NCBI RefSeq assembly: GCF_900129555.1
Contig: NZ_FQWC01000009.1
Coordinates: 186,001-250,000, forward strand
Length of the DNA: 64,000 nt
Direction: 5' to 3'
Source of the DNA: Flavobacterium defluvii
GTDB lineage: Bacteria > Bacteroidota > Bacteroidia > Flavobacteriales > Flavobacteriaceae
Part shown: positions 16,637 to 25,103 of the stretch, in pieces
How positions within the stretch are numbered: the stretch's first letter is position 1
How the letters are laid out: each line of letters starts with the position of its first letter
Notes under the pieces: generated by a model
Database searches by the model: none
The model's input: the letters and a program-made list of their open reading frames with translations, nothing else
Told to the model about the DNA's origin: nothing
Made by a program: the position numbers and the translations under genes

Positions 16637-18282
16637 TTTTTATCAAAAATTTTAATTGTTGTACACCATCCTTCTTCTACAGCAAATGAATCAAAATACC
16701 AATTGTTTCCGTAGCTTTCACTAAGTCTGGCTTTTATATATTTAAAACCAGTTCCGTTGTTGTTTTCTCTTTTTCTGATTCGGTTTTTAGCTATGGTGAG
16801 CAGTTTATATTGTTTGTATTGTTTTTCTCTTGAAAAACTTAAAACAAAAGTAATACAACCTTGTTTTGGCGGTAAACTATGCGTAATTCCGTTTTCTATA
16901 ATCGTGTGAAAAAGAGCAGGCGGTACCTGTTCATTTTCATCAATGTTATTTTGTTCCCATTTATATGATACTTCTTTTCGAAAAGACATTATTTCTAAAT
17001 GTTTCCTGCATAATTCAATCTCTTTCTGAATAGGTATTTGGGCTTCTTCAGAAATAGAATTCATTATATCAAATTCATCAGCCAGCGAGCGGATAAAAAC
17101 TACACCTTGTTTTGGTGATTCTTCGATCCAGTCAATTAATGAAGTTAATGTATTACGAAGAAAATGCGGCTGAATGTTTTTCTTAACAAGTTCCAGCTGT
17201 AATCTTGAAGAAAGGAGAAGGGATGCGTTATGAGCTTCTTCCAGCGCTTTGGCTCGTATGGTATGCAGATAAAGCATACAGAAGACTAAAATGGTAAAAG
17301 CGATAAACAACCCGAAATCATAAAACATAAAATAATTAACTACAAAACCGGCCAGTAAACCAATTGTTACTATAAGTCCGCCTTTGGTTTTTCTATATGC
17401 GGCATCAAAAGCAATAATAGTTGAGAAAACACGGGCAGCGAGTGTAAAATAAGCAGCAGAAATATCATAATGACCATAATAATCAATGTAAATGCCGATT
17501 AGGGTTACTATTAAAAGAAATAAAAATAACCGCTTTCTTTTAAAATCAAATTGCAGCATAAAATACCACGGAACCAATATTGAAACGATAAAAGTAAGCC
17601 AGCCGATTATCTTTAATCGGGTATAAAAATGGGTATAGGGAATATCCACATAAAATTTTACATATTCTATAATGAGCAGAAAAAAGAACAGAAGACAGAT
17701 TATTCCGAATAGTAAAACCGCTATTTCCTTGCGGGTACTGTTTATATATAGAAAAAAGTAATATATCGAAGCAATAAGAAAAGCCCCAGCCATGAGATTC
17801 ATAAATGACATAACAACAAGCGGTGCACGATGAAGTCTTAAATAACTCTCAAGTTTTACATCAATGCTTCGGTTTGCTTCCCGAATTTTGGTTTGTGTTC
17901 CGGTAATTGTGACAACGTGCTTACCTATATAAGCCAGTTTTTCAGGGATTTGATAATAGGTCATTTCAGTTCCCGGTATTTCAGGGCGTCCTGGTTTTGC
18001 CATTTGACCATTTCTTCCCACAAAAACACCATCCCAATAAACATCAAAAGAACCAAAAGCATTAACCTGTAGTCCTAATGGTTCTAATTTGTTTTCGCGG
18101 TTCAATATTTTGGTTTCTATCTCAACTTTAAAAATAGAATTTTCGGCTTTGCCCAAATAATTGTGCGGAGGATTCTCATCATCGACATAATACGTTACAT
18201 CCGATTTAACGTATTCTCTATAGTGCTTACAAGAGGTAAACAACAGTAATAATAAAATGGTAAAAAAGGCCGGTCGATACAT
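16633..18282 (-). CDS. LytS/YehU-type sensor histidine kinase with 7TM-like sensor
   Basis: I choose the ATG at 18282, which gives a signal sequence (MYRPAFFTILLLLLFTSCK); an in-frame ATG at 18348 would add 22 residues before it. The sequence FTSC resembles a lipobox. An extracytoplasmic domain (about 20-170) is followed by about seven membrane segments (about 175-355), then the kinase: phospho-acceptor H373 in QPHFLRN, an N-box PPALFHTIIENGITH and a degenerate G-box at the C-terminus. This matches the His-kinase family paired with LytTR regulators. The sensor layout resembles 7TMR-DISM proteins, which bind extracellular ligands, often carbohydrates. The signal is unknown. Confidence 0.85.
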   Translation of the reverse strand: MYRPAFFTILLLLLFTSCKHYREYVKSDVTYYVDDENPPHNYLGKAENSIFKVEIETKILNRENKLEPLGLQVNAFGSFDVYWDGVFVGRNGQMAKPGRPEIPGTEMTYYQIPEKLAYIGKHVVTITGTQTKIREANRSIDVKLESYLRLHRAPLVVMSFMNLMAGAFLIASIYYFFLYINSTRKEIAVLLFGIICLLFFFLLIIEYVKFYVDIPYTHFYTRLKIIGWLTFIVSILVPWYFMLQFDFKRKRLFLFLLIVTLIGIYIDYYGHYDISAAYFTLAARVFSTIIAFDAAYRKTKGGLIVTIGLLAGFVVNYFMFYDFGLFIAFTILVFCMLYLHTIRAKALEEAHNASLLLSSRLQLELVKKNIQPHFLRNTLTSLIDWIEESPKQGVVFIRSLADEFDIMNSISEEAQIPIQKEIELCRKHLEIMSFRKEVSYKWEQNNIDENEQVPPALFHTIIENGITHSLPPKQGCITFVLSFSREKQYKQYKLLTIAKNRIRKRENNNGTGFKYIKARLSESYGNNWYFDSFAVEEGWCTTIKIFDKK

Positions 18283-18406
18283 GAGATAAAGATAAAATAA
18301 ATATCGAATTGAGAAATGCATTTCGAAAGCTCTTAGAGCCGTTGACATGTTTTAAAAGGTAAGATTTTATTTTATAAACTAATCTTGTATCATAAAACCA
18401 ATAAAT

Positions 18407-20782
18407 ATGAAAACCTTAATAACCAGTATTTTATTTTTTTTAATTCCGATGTTTGGTTTTGCTCAGCAAATTGCTGTTTCCGGTAAAGTCCAGGATAATG
18501 TTACTAAAGAAGCGATTCCTTATGTAACAGTATCGATACAAGATAATTCTTCAAAAGCGATAGCAGCAGGCGTAACCGACGAGCATGGTATTTTTAATTT
18601 TGAAGGCCTTTCAGCGGGTTCTGTGATACTCTCTTTTAGTTATATCGGATATCAAAATTATACTCAGAAATTAGATATTATTTCAGGAAAACCAAAAATA
18701 GAATTGGCACCTGTTAATTTACAAACCGATGCTGTACAATTAAACGCTGTAGAAGTTACAGGACAAAAAAACAGTGTGAGCTTAAAACTGGATAAAAAAG
18801 TTTTTGAGGTGGGTAAAGATGTGCTTTCGCAGAATGGTTCTGCACATGATGTTTTAAACGGGGTTCCTTCTGTAAGTGTGAGCCCAACGGGAGGGATAAG
18901 TCTTCGTGGTAACAGCAGTGTACTGGTATTGATCAATGGACGCCAATCTGGTTTAACGCAGAGTAATTCTCTCGATCAAATTGCGGCCGACCAAATTGAA
19001 CGTATTGAAGTTATAACCAATCCTTCATCGAGATATGATGCTTCCGGTTCGGCGGGAATCATCAATATTATATTAAAGAAGAACAAAAAAAGCGGTTTTA
19101 GCGGTCAGGTTCGCGTAGTAGCCGGATCACCCAATGACAGCCGTCTTAATCCGAGCATTAATTTTAAATCAGATAAAATTAATATTTTTTCAAATTTCGG
19201 TATACGATCTTCGGATTATGTTGGCTTATATACAACAAACCAATCTACTGCCAATAACGGAACTACAAATTATATGAATCTTGTACAGAATGAGGATCGC
19301 CATGATGATGGTAAACTGATGTATTTTGGTGCCGATTATTATATTGATGATCATCGCACAGTTACGGCCGCCTTTTTAAAAAATGCCACTACAGATGATG
19401 ATAAAACCCGTTTATTATACGATTACAGTAATGCTAACCATGAACAGGATAGTGTTTTAACAAGAGAAGGAAAATCATTAGAAAAAAGAGATTATAATCA
19501 GTTAGAATTTAATTTTACCCAGACTTTTAATGAGCCATCCAAAAAATGGACTGTCGATATTCAATACGACTGGTGGAACAGTGATAAAGATTGGAATCTA
19601 TCTACTCAGCGTCTTAATCCAACATCTTTGATTTATCCCGGTATTCGAACAAATTCAATAGGAAATAGTAAGGATTTGGTTATTCAGAGTGATTTTATTA
19701 AGCCTGTAGATACGGTTTCGGTATTTGAAATGGGAGTAAAAACCGAACTTCGTAAAGTTTCAAGCCAGTATTTAGCAGAACAGCAGCAAGAAAATAACTG
19801 GGCAGTTTACCAAGGCATTGATAATGATCTTAATTATAACGAAAATATAGAAAGTGCTTATTTACAATACAGTAATAAAACATCAAAGTTTAATTATATG
19901 TTGGGTCTTCGTGCAGAATTTACCAAAATATCAATTAACGATGTTAAAAACACGTATAGTAACGACAAAAAATATAGTCGATTATTCCCAACCGTTAATT
20001 TAAGTTATAAGTTTGATAAGTCTACTTTACAGTTCAATTACAGTAAGCGCATTAACCGTCCGTCACTATATGCTTTGTATCCTTTTAACGAACTGACCGA
20101 CCTTAATGCACAATACATTGGTAATCCAGATCTAAATCCTTCTTATTCGGATGTATTTGAACTGGGTTTCCTGAAATCATGGAAAAATTTTACGCTGAAT
20201 CCTTCTGTTTATTATCAATGGGAGCATGATCATATTCAGGATTTTACGTATCGTGAAGATGATATATTTTTTACAACACCTATTAATATTCAGCATGAAA
20301 TACGAAGCGGTATAGAACTTTCAACATTATACAATCCATTAAAATGGCTTCAGGTAAATTTAGAAATGAATTTTTATCAATTTAAACAGAAAGGAAGTTA
20401 TCAGGAAGAAAACCTGGATTATGAAGGAAAAACATTTACCGGACGTTTAAGCACACAGATAAAACTGCCGTATAAATTTAGTTTTCAGGGGCGTTATAAT
20501 TTTCGAGGAGCTCAGCAAAATGCGCAGACTAAAAATGATGCATTACAATCGCTCGATTTTGGTTTAAGCAAAATATTATTAAAAGACAAAGCTACTTTGG
20601 TATTTGATGTTTCAAATGCTTTTAATTTACGTCAGAATAAAAGTATTACTACAGGTACAGATTATTATATTAATCAAAACAATATTCCAAATGCCGCCCG
20701 TTACCGACTTAGTTTTGTGTATCGTTTTAATCTAACAGATTCAAAAGGGATTAGGCAGGCTAATAATGCTAATCGTAATTAA
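18407..20782 (+). CDS. TonB-dependent receptor, outer membrane beta-barrel family
   Basis: The 791-residue protein has a signal peptide (1-19, GFAQ), a carboxypeptidase-regulatory-like domain (about 22-105), a plug (about 115-225; LNGVPSVSV, LRGNSSVLVLINGRQSG, RIEVITNPSSRYDASG) and a long barrel (about 240-791) of the type annotated as outer-membrane-beta-barrel family. These TonB-linked proteins take up peptides, metals or other nutrients. The gene is divergent from the sensor kinase gene, with about 125 bases between the chosen starts, so regulation by that two-component system is likely. Its substrate cannot be read from sequence. Confidence 0.88.
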   Translation: MKTLITSILFFLIPMFGFAQQIAVSGKVQDNVTKEAIPYVTVSIQDNSSKAIAAGVTDEHGIFNFEGLSAGSVILSFSYIGYQNYTQKLDIISGKPKIELAPVNLQTDAVQLNAVEVTGQKNSVSLKLDKKVFEVGKDVLSQNGSAHDVLNGVPSVSVSPTGGISLRGNSSVLVLINGRQSGLTQSNSLDQIAADQIERIEVITNPSSRYDASGSAGIINIILKKNKKSGFSGQVRVVAGSPNDSRLNPSINFKSDKINIFSNFGIRSSDYVGLYTTNQSTANNGTTNYMNLVQNEDRHDDGKLMYFGADYYIDDHRTVTAAFLKNATTDDDKTRLLYDYSNANHEQDSVLTREGKSLEKRDYNQLEFNFTQTFNEPSKKWTVDIQYDWWNSDKDWNLSTQRLNPTSLIYPGIRTNSIGNSKDLVIQSDFIKPVDTVSVFEMGVKTELRKVSSQYLAEQQQENNWAVYQGIDNDLNYNENIESAYLQYSNKTSKFNYMLGLRAEFTKISINDVKNTYSNDKKYSRLFPTVNLSYKFDKSTLQFNYSKRINRPSLYALYPFNELTDLNAQYIGNPDLNPSYSDVFELGFLKSWKNFTLNPSVYYQWEHDHIQDFTYREDDIFFTTPINIQHEIRSGIELSTLYNPLKWLQVNLEMNFYQFKQKGSYQEENLDYEGKTFTGRLSTQIKLPYKFSFQGRYNFRGAQQNAQTKNDALQSLDFGLSKILLKDKATLVFDVSNAFNLRQNKSITTGTDYYINQNNIPNAARYRLSFVYRFNLTDSKGIRQANNANRN

Positions 20783-20900
20783 CTCTGATTTTATGAAATT
20801 TTTAAATGCTTATAAATGGTAAACGTTTTCTAATAAAGATTGAAGGTTCATTCCAATAATGATGCGTATATTTGGGAATAGTAAAACAATAATGCGATTT

Positions 20901-21923
20901 ATGAAGAAAATAGGATTTTTATCATTTGGACATTGGGCCAATCATCCTTCTTATAAAGCTCGTACAGCAAGCGATACACTTCTTCAATCTATCGATTTAG
21001 CCGTAGCTGCAGAAGAAATAGGTTTGGATGGTGCTTATTTTCGAGTGCATCATTTTGCCCAACAGCTGGCATCACCATTTCCACTGCTTTCGGCTATTGG
21101 CGCAAAAACAGAAAAAATCGAAATAGGGACGGGGGTTATCGATATGCGATATGAAAACCCTTTGTATATGGTTGAAGACGCCGGTGCTGCAGACTTAATT
21201 TCAGAAGGACGTTTACAATTAGGAATAAGCAGAGGATCGCCGGAACAGGTTATTGACGGCTGGCGTTCTTTTGGTTATGAACCTTTAGAAGGTGAGACAG
21301 ATGCCGATATGGGGCGTAAAAAAGCTTTGGAATTTTTGGATAAACTTAATGGTGTTGGTTTTGCCGAACCAAATCCATATCCGATGTTTCCAAATCCTCC
21401 GGGTTTATTGCGTCTTGAACCTTATTCTGAAGGATTAAGGGAACGCATCTGGTGGGGAGCCGCATCGAATGCTACAGCTGTCTGGGCTGCCGAAAACGGA
21501 ATGCACCTGCAGAGTTCTACTTTAAAGTATGATGAAAATGGTAAACCTTTTCATATTCAGCAGGCCGAACAAATTAGGATATATAAAGAAGCCTGGAAAA
21601 AAGCGGGACATGAACGTGAACCAAGGGTTTCTGTAAGCCGATCTATTTTTGCACTGGTAAACGATCAGGACAAAATTTATTTTGGAAATCAGGGCAAAGG
21701 ATCAGATAGTATTGGTTACATAGAAGCTGATAAAAGAGCAATTTTTGGTAAAAGTTATGCTGCCGAACCTGATAAACTTATTGCAGAATTAGCACAGGAT
21801 GAAGCGATTCAGGAAGCTGACACTCTGCTCCTGACAATTCCTAATACTTTAGGTGTTGAGTACAATGTGCATATATTATCATCGATATTAAAATATATAG
21901 CTCCAGAACTGGGCTGGCGTTAA
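20901..21923 (+). CDS. LLM-class flavin-dependent monooxygenase
   Basis: I prefer the ATG at 20901 (MKKIGFLSFGHW), the point where homology to luciferase-like enzymes begins; in-frame ATGs at 20859 and 20892 add up to 14 residues with no recognisable content. The 340-residue protein has the TIM-barrel landmarks of the family: an early FLSFGHW strand, DGAYFRVHHFAQ, IEIGTGVIDM and RLQLGISRGSPEQV. Such enzymes use FMNH2 or F420 to oxygenate small organic molecules; the substrate here is unknown. It lies on the same strand as the TonB receptor gene but 118 bases downstream, and is followed by a terminator. Confidence 0.87.
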   Translation: MKKIGFLSFGHWANHPSYKARTASDTLLQSIDLAVAAEEIGLDGAYFRVHHFAQQLASPFPLLSAIGAKTEKIEIGTGVIDMRYENPLYMVEDAGAADLISEGRLQLGISRGSPEQVIDGWRSFGYEPLEGETDADMGRKKALEFLDKLNGVGFAEPNPYPMFPNPPGLLRLEPYSEGLRERIWWGAASNATAVWAAENGMHLQSSTLKYDENGKPFHIQQAEQIRIYKEAWKKAGHEREPRVSVSRSIFALVNDQDKIYFGNQGKGSDSIGYIEADKRAIFGKSYAAEPDKLIAELAQDEAIQEADTLLLTIPNTLGVEYNVHILSSILKYIAPELGWR

Positions 21924-21944
21924 ATCTTTTAAATGTAAATACAG

Positions 21945-21971
21945 AAAAGCTCCCTTTTTAGGGAGCTTTTT
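21945..21971. terminator. Bidirectional hairpin terminator
   Basis: AAAAGCTCCC (21945-21954) pairs perfectly with GGGAGCTTTT (21961-21970) around a 6-base loop, between the convergent monooxygenase and polysaccharide lyase genes. Confidence 0.88.
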
Positions 21972-21981
21972 ATTTAGTTAT

Positions 21982-22770
21982 TTATTGAGCATCCCAAGAT
22001 GCGCTAGGATAGTAAATAGAACTTGTTACAGGAGCTGTCCAGTAACTTTGGCTGCCTCCACGGAAAGTGTGAAGACTTACTGCATTGACATTTCGTTTAG
22101 CATCATTAGTTACCCAGCGAATTTTTTGATTCAGTATTTCTGTACCATTTACATAGTATTTAACGTATCCATCAGTATTTGAGCCGGTATTTAACTTAAC
22201 TGAGATTTGACAGTTATATGTTACACCTTCTTGTATATAGTATTTTTTTCCAAAATCATTACCATATTGTCCTGGCTGATCTTTATAATATACATAAGGC
22301 TGAAGATAAGCTCCGCTTCCTTTAGCAGTATTTGATCCATTTGGGCAGTACCACATAAATCTGGCACTACCGCCGTTTCCATCCCATCCCGGATCACCAC
22401 CGGTATTTTGGTCACCAATTAAGATACCATATCCGCATTTACCGCCTCTGCTCCAATAAAATCCGGAATTAAATTTCATTTGAAACCACACCGTATAAAG
22501 ACCCGTTGACCAAACGCCATAAGATGTGCACAAACCACCAGGGCAGGAGAGAGTATTGGTCTGCAATGTAATTGTTCTGGCTCCGGCACTTCCAAGCGCT
22601 TCAACATTAGGTTCTGCAGCGGCAGTGTTTGCAGAAACGTCTTTGGTAACACTTTGCTGCGTTTCTTTGTTAACAGTTTGTGGTTCAATTACATCTTGTT
22701 CCTTTTCACAGGAATTAAACACTAATGCCGTAATAAACAGCATACTTGTTAATTTTAAGAATTTTTTCAT
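21982..22770 (-). CDS. Lipoprotein polysaccharide lyase, PL14-like
   Basis: The 262-residue protein has a lipoprotein signal with lipobox FNSC (C21) followed by EKEQD, a possible surface-export signal. A low-complexity linker reaches to about residue 60. The rest matches the beta-jelly-roll lyase pattern of PL14-type enzymes: YTVWFQMKFNSGFYWSRGGK, then SARFMWY, AYLQPYVYYK, VTYNCQISVKLNTG and SLHTFRGGS. Characterised PL14 lyases cleave alginate, glucuronan or related uronic-acid polymers by beta-elimination. It lies downstream of susD on the same strand after a terminator, so it probably has its own promoter. Family assignment is from motif memory; substrate is inferred. Confidence 0.7.
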   Translation of the reverse strand: MKKFLKLTSMLFITALVFNSCEKEQDVIEPQTVNKETQQSVTKDVSANTAAAEPNVEALGSAGARTITLQTNTLSCPGGLCTSYGVWSTGLYTVWFQMKFNSGFYWSRGGKCGYGILIGDQNTGGDPGWDGNGGSARFMWYCPNGSNTAKGSGAYLQPYVYYKDQPGQYGNDFGKKYYIQEGVTYNCQISVKLNTGSNTDGYVKYYVNGTEILNQKIRWVTNDAKRNVNAVSLHTFRGGSQSYWTAPVTSSIYYPSASWDAQ

Positions 22771-22830
22771 TTTTAAAATTTTAAGGTTAATAAATAATTA
22801 ATGATAGTTAATAGCAATTGCGTCGTAAAG

Positions 22831-22880
22831 GTCAATAATATTGACTAGCAAGAGGAGTAATTAAGTACGGTTTTACGTAC
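22831..22880 (-). promoter_or_regulatory. Candidate operators upstream of the lyase gene
   Basis: GTCAATAATATTGAC (22831-22845) has complementary arms. GTACGGTTTTACGTAC (22865-22880) has 5-base arms and shares GTACGGTT with the susC upstream region. Both lie 60-110 bases before the lyase ATG. Function is inferred. Confidence 0.35.
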
Positions 22881-23005
22881 ACAAAAATTCAGACTATGTG
22901 TTTTGTGCATATTTATTGGGTTTTAAAAATGATATTGGTAAAAAATATTATGAAAAAATATCAAAATGAAATATTGAACAAAAAACAAGATCGTAAACGA
23001 CACAA

Positions 23006-23038
23006 AAAAAGCGAGTTAAAATATCTAACTCGCTTTTT
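23006..23038 (-). terminator. Terminator after susD
   Basis: AAAAAGCGAGTTA (23006-23018) pairs with TAACTCGCTTTTT (23026-23038) around a 7-base loop, 53 bases beyond the susD stop. Confidence 0.85.
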
Positions 23039-23090
23039 ATTTTTCGGAAATCTATAATCTCCCGATTTTTATTGTTTGATTTGAAAAAAA

Positions 23091-25091
23091 TTAAATTTTG
23101 TTTTCATCTTCAACAGCATCCTGCCATTTGTCCCAAACTTTAACTCCCGGATTGTATCCATCATAACCAAAGTTTTGACTTAATTGACCCTTTATATTTG
23201 GTTCTATAGCAAGTCTAAAAGGAATTGGCCAGTAATTATTGCGTTTGTCCATCGAATAAAACTTTACACCCGGTTTTAAGGCAATACCTGCCGGATATTT
23301 GTTATAAAGAGTGTAATGAACAATACGCTGCCACCAATAACTGCCGCCTGATGCATCTTTTCCTGATTGTTTATCCCAGGTATCTTTATTGTAAGTATGT
23401 CCCCATTCGTCTGGTTTTCCACTGAGGGCCAGACAATGCGAAATACGTTTTAATTCTACATTTCGCCATTCTTCCATATAAAGTTCTCTTCCTCTTTCTG
23501 CACAAATATCGCCAATAGTTACGGTGCTGTACATTTGCGAGGCTTTTGCTCTTGCCCTAACAACATTAACATCCTGAGCTGCTCCGGAAACATTTCCCTG
23601 ATAAAAACGAGCTTCTGCACGTAATAAATAAGTTTCGGCTAGTCGATAAATGTACATGTGTGCACTTGCTCCGGCTGTAGCACCCTGAAAATCATTTGCC
23701 GCCGGATTTGCTTCGGCTACAACATCATGATAATAGATTTTATAGTGTGGAAAATCGAACCAGTCACGTATAGAATCCTGTGCTAACAATTTGCCAGCTT
23801 CTCGCATTCTAAAATTTTGGCCAGCCCAGGCAGCACTTCCACCAGCTCCGGGAGCATATTTAAGATCTTCCATATTTACCCAGTTACCAACTGTACTGTT
23901 ATGTCTAAGATCTACTTTATCTTCAACACCATTTACAACCCACATAGGATGTTGTGAATAATATGAACCGCTTATTGTACCAATACCACGTCCAATAGCT
24001 CTTTGATAATCATATTTTGCATTATAATTTGTTTTATCAGTCAGAGGAAAACGAGGCGCAGCTGTTTTGCCGTCTGGAGTAATTAAGTTGGCATCATTCC
24101 AGTTAGGCCCAAAAATTCTCATTGATGCAAATGCTAAAAATGACTGCGCTCCTCCGTTTGGTGCAACTAATATGGCTTCTGTATTTGCAGAAATCACTTT
24201 ATTTTCAGGTCTGTGTAAATCCCAGATTACATTTCTTGTAATAGGCCATGCAGTTGGATTTCCTCCCGAATCAAAAATTCCTAAAGTATTTTGTACCAAA
24301 GAATAACCTGATTGATTAATTAAAATATTGGCTTGTGTTTCTGCTTCAGCAAATCTTCCTGATGCTAAATAACATTTGATTAGTAACTGACGGCATGCAC
24401 CTTTACTAACCATACCTACATAACCTATTTTTGACTGTTCCGGAACCCATTCTACAGCTTTTTCCATATCTGCCGTAATCATTTCTATGATGGCTTCCTT
24501 CTTAGTAGAATAATAACTTTGTTTAGGTACTGATAAAATTTTTGTGATCAATGGAATATCCCCAAACTGATATACCAGATTAAGATAGCGATATGCTCTG
24601 TGGAAATAAGCCTGTCCAATATATTTATTTTTAACTTCTTCGGATAAACTTTTTACGTTACCAATATACGTTAATACCGTATTGGCGTTTTTAATACCTG
24701 TATATGCTTCTGTCCACATAAAGCCAAGGTAAAGAGATTCTCCACTTGGATCTCTTCTAAAATCTCCGGTAGGAACAATAGTATTAGCATAATCGGCAAT
24801 GTTGCTGCCTGTATCTGTTTTTCCATATTGTGCCATGTCAGAGAAAAGATATTCTGTACCAATAGGCACGCTTACCCCAGAAAAACCATAGTGAATATAA
24901 TTATTACGAAGTTGTTTATCGCATAGTGCTAAAGTTGCCTGCAAACCGGCTTCTGTAGAGAATGTAGTTTCCGGTTCATAAAACGAAAGCGGATCTGAGT
25001 CGAGAAAATCTTTTGAACAAGAACTGGCCAATATTGCCAATACTGCAAAAGGGACAAGTTTTAAAATCTTATTTTGTATATATTTTTTCAT
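23091..25091 (-). CDS. SusD/RagB family nutrient-binding outer membrane lipoprotein
   Basis: The 666-residue protein has a lipoprotein signal with lipobox ASSC (C25) followed by SKDFLDSDP, the typical SusD mature start. The body is the SusD-like helical TPR scaffold, with GLQATLALCDKQLRNN near the N-terminus, an internal AYFHRAYRYLNLVYQFGDIP TPR helix pair and a C-terminal RERGRELYMEEWR-type motif (here AERGRELYMEEWRN). SusD proteins sit on the cell surface and hand glycans to the SusC channel. It follows susC by 12 bases on the same strand. At 666 residues it is longer than many SusD proteins (about 500-600). Substrate unknown, but the nearby lyase suggests a polyuronide. Confidence 0.93.
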   Translation of the reverse strand: MKKYIQNKILKLVPFAVLAILASSCSKDFLDSDPLSFYEPETTFSTEAGLQATLALCDKQLRNNYIHYGFSGVSVPIGTEYLFSDMAQYGKTDTGSNIADYANTIVPTGDFRRDPSGESLYLGFMWTEAYTGIKNANTVLTYIGNVKSLSEEVKNKYIGQAYFHRAYRYLNLVYQFGDIPLITKILSVPKQSYYSTKKEAIIEMITADMEKAVEWVPEQSKIGYVGMVSKGACRQLLIKCYLASGRFAEAETQANILINQSGYSLVQNTLGIFDSGGNPTAWPITRNVIWDLHRPENKVISANTEAILVAPNGGAQSFLAFASMRIFGPNWNDANLITPDGKTAAPRFPLTDKTNYNAKYDYQRAIGRGIGTISGSYYSQHPMWVVNGVEDKVDLRHNSTVGNWVNMEDLKYAPGAGGSAAWAGQNFRMREAGKLLAQDSIRDWFDFPHYKIYYHDVVAEANPAANDFQGATAGASAHMYIYRLAETYLLRAEARFYQGNVSGAAQDVNVVRARAKASQMYSTVTIGDICAERGRELYMEEWRNVELKRISHCLALSGKPDEWGHTYNKDTWDKQSGKDASGGSYWWQRIVHYTLYNKYPAGIALKPGVKFYSMDKRNNYWPIPFRLAIEPNIKGQLSQNFGYDGYNPGVKVWDKWQDAVEDENKI

Positions 25092-25103
25092 TGTTGATTA
25101 ATT

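Larger units (their letters stand above)
22771..23090. other. 320-base intergenic region between susD and the lyase gene
   Basis: It contains the susD terminator (23006-23038) and two dyads upstream of the lyase start: GTCAAT-AAT-ATTGAC (22831-22845) and GTACG-N6-CGTAC (22865-22880). The octamer GTACGGTT at 22865-22872 recurs in opposite orientation upstream of susC. No gene is seen. Confidence 0.5.
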
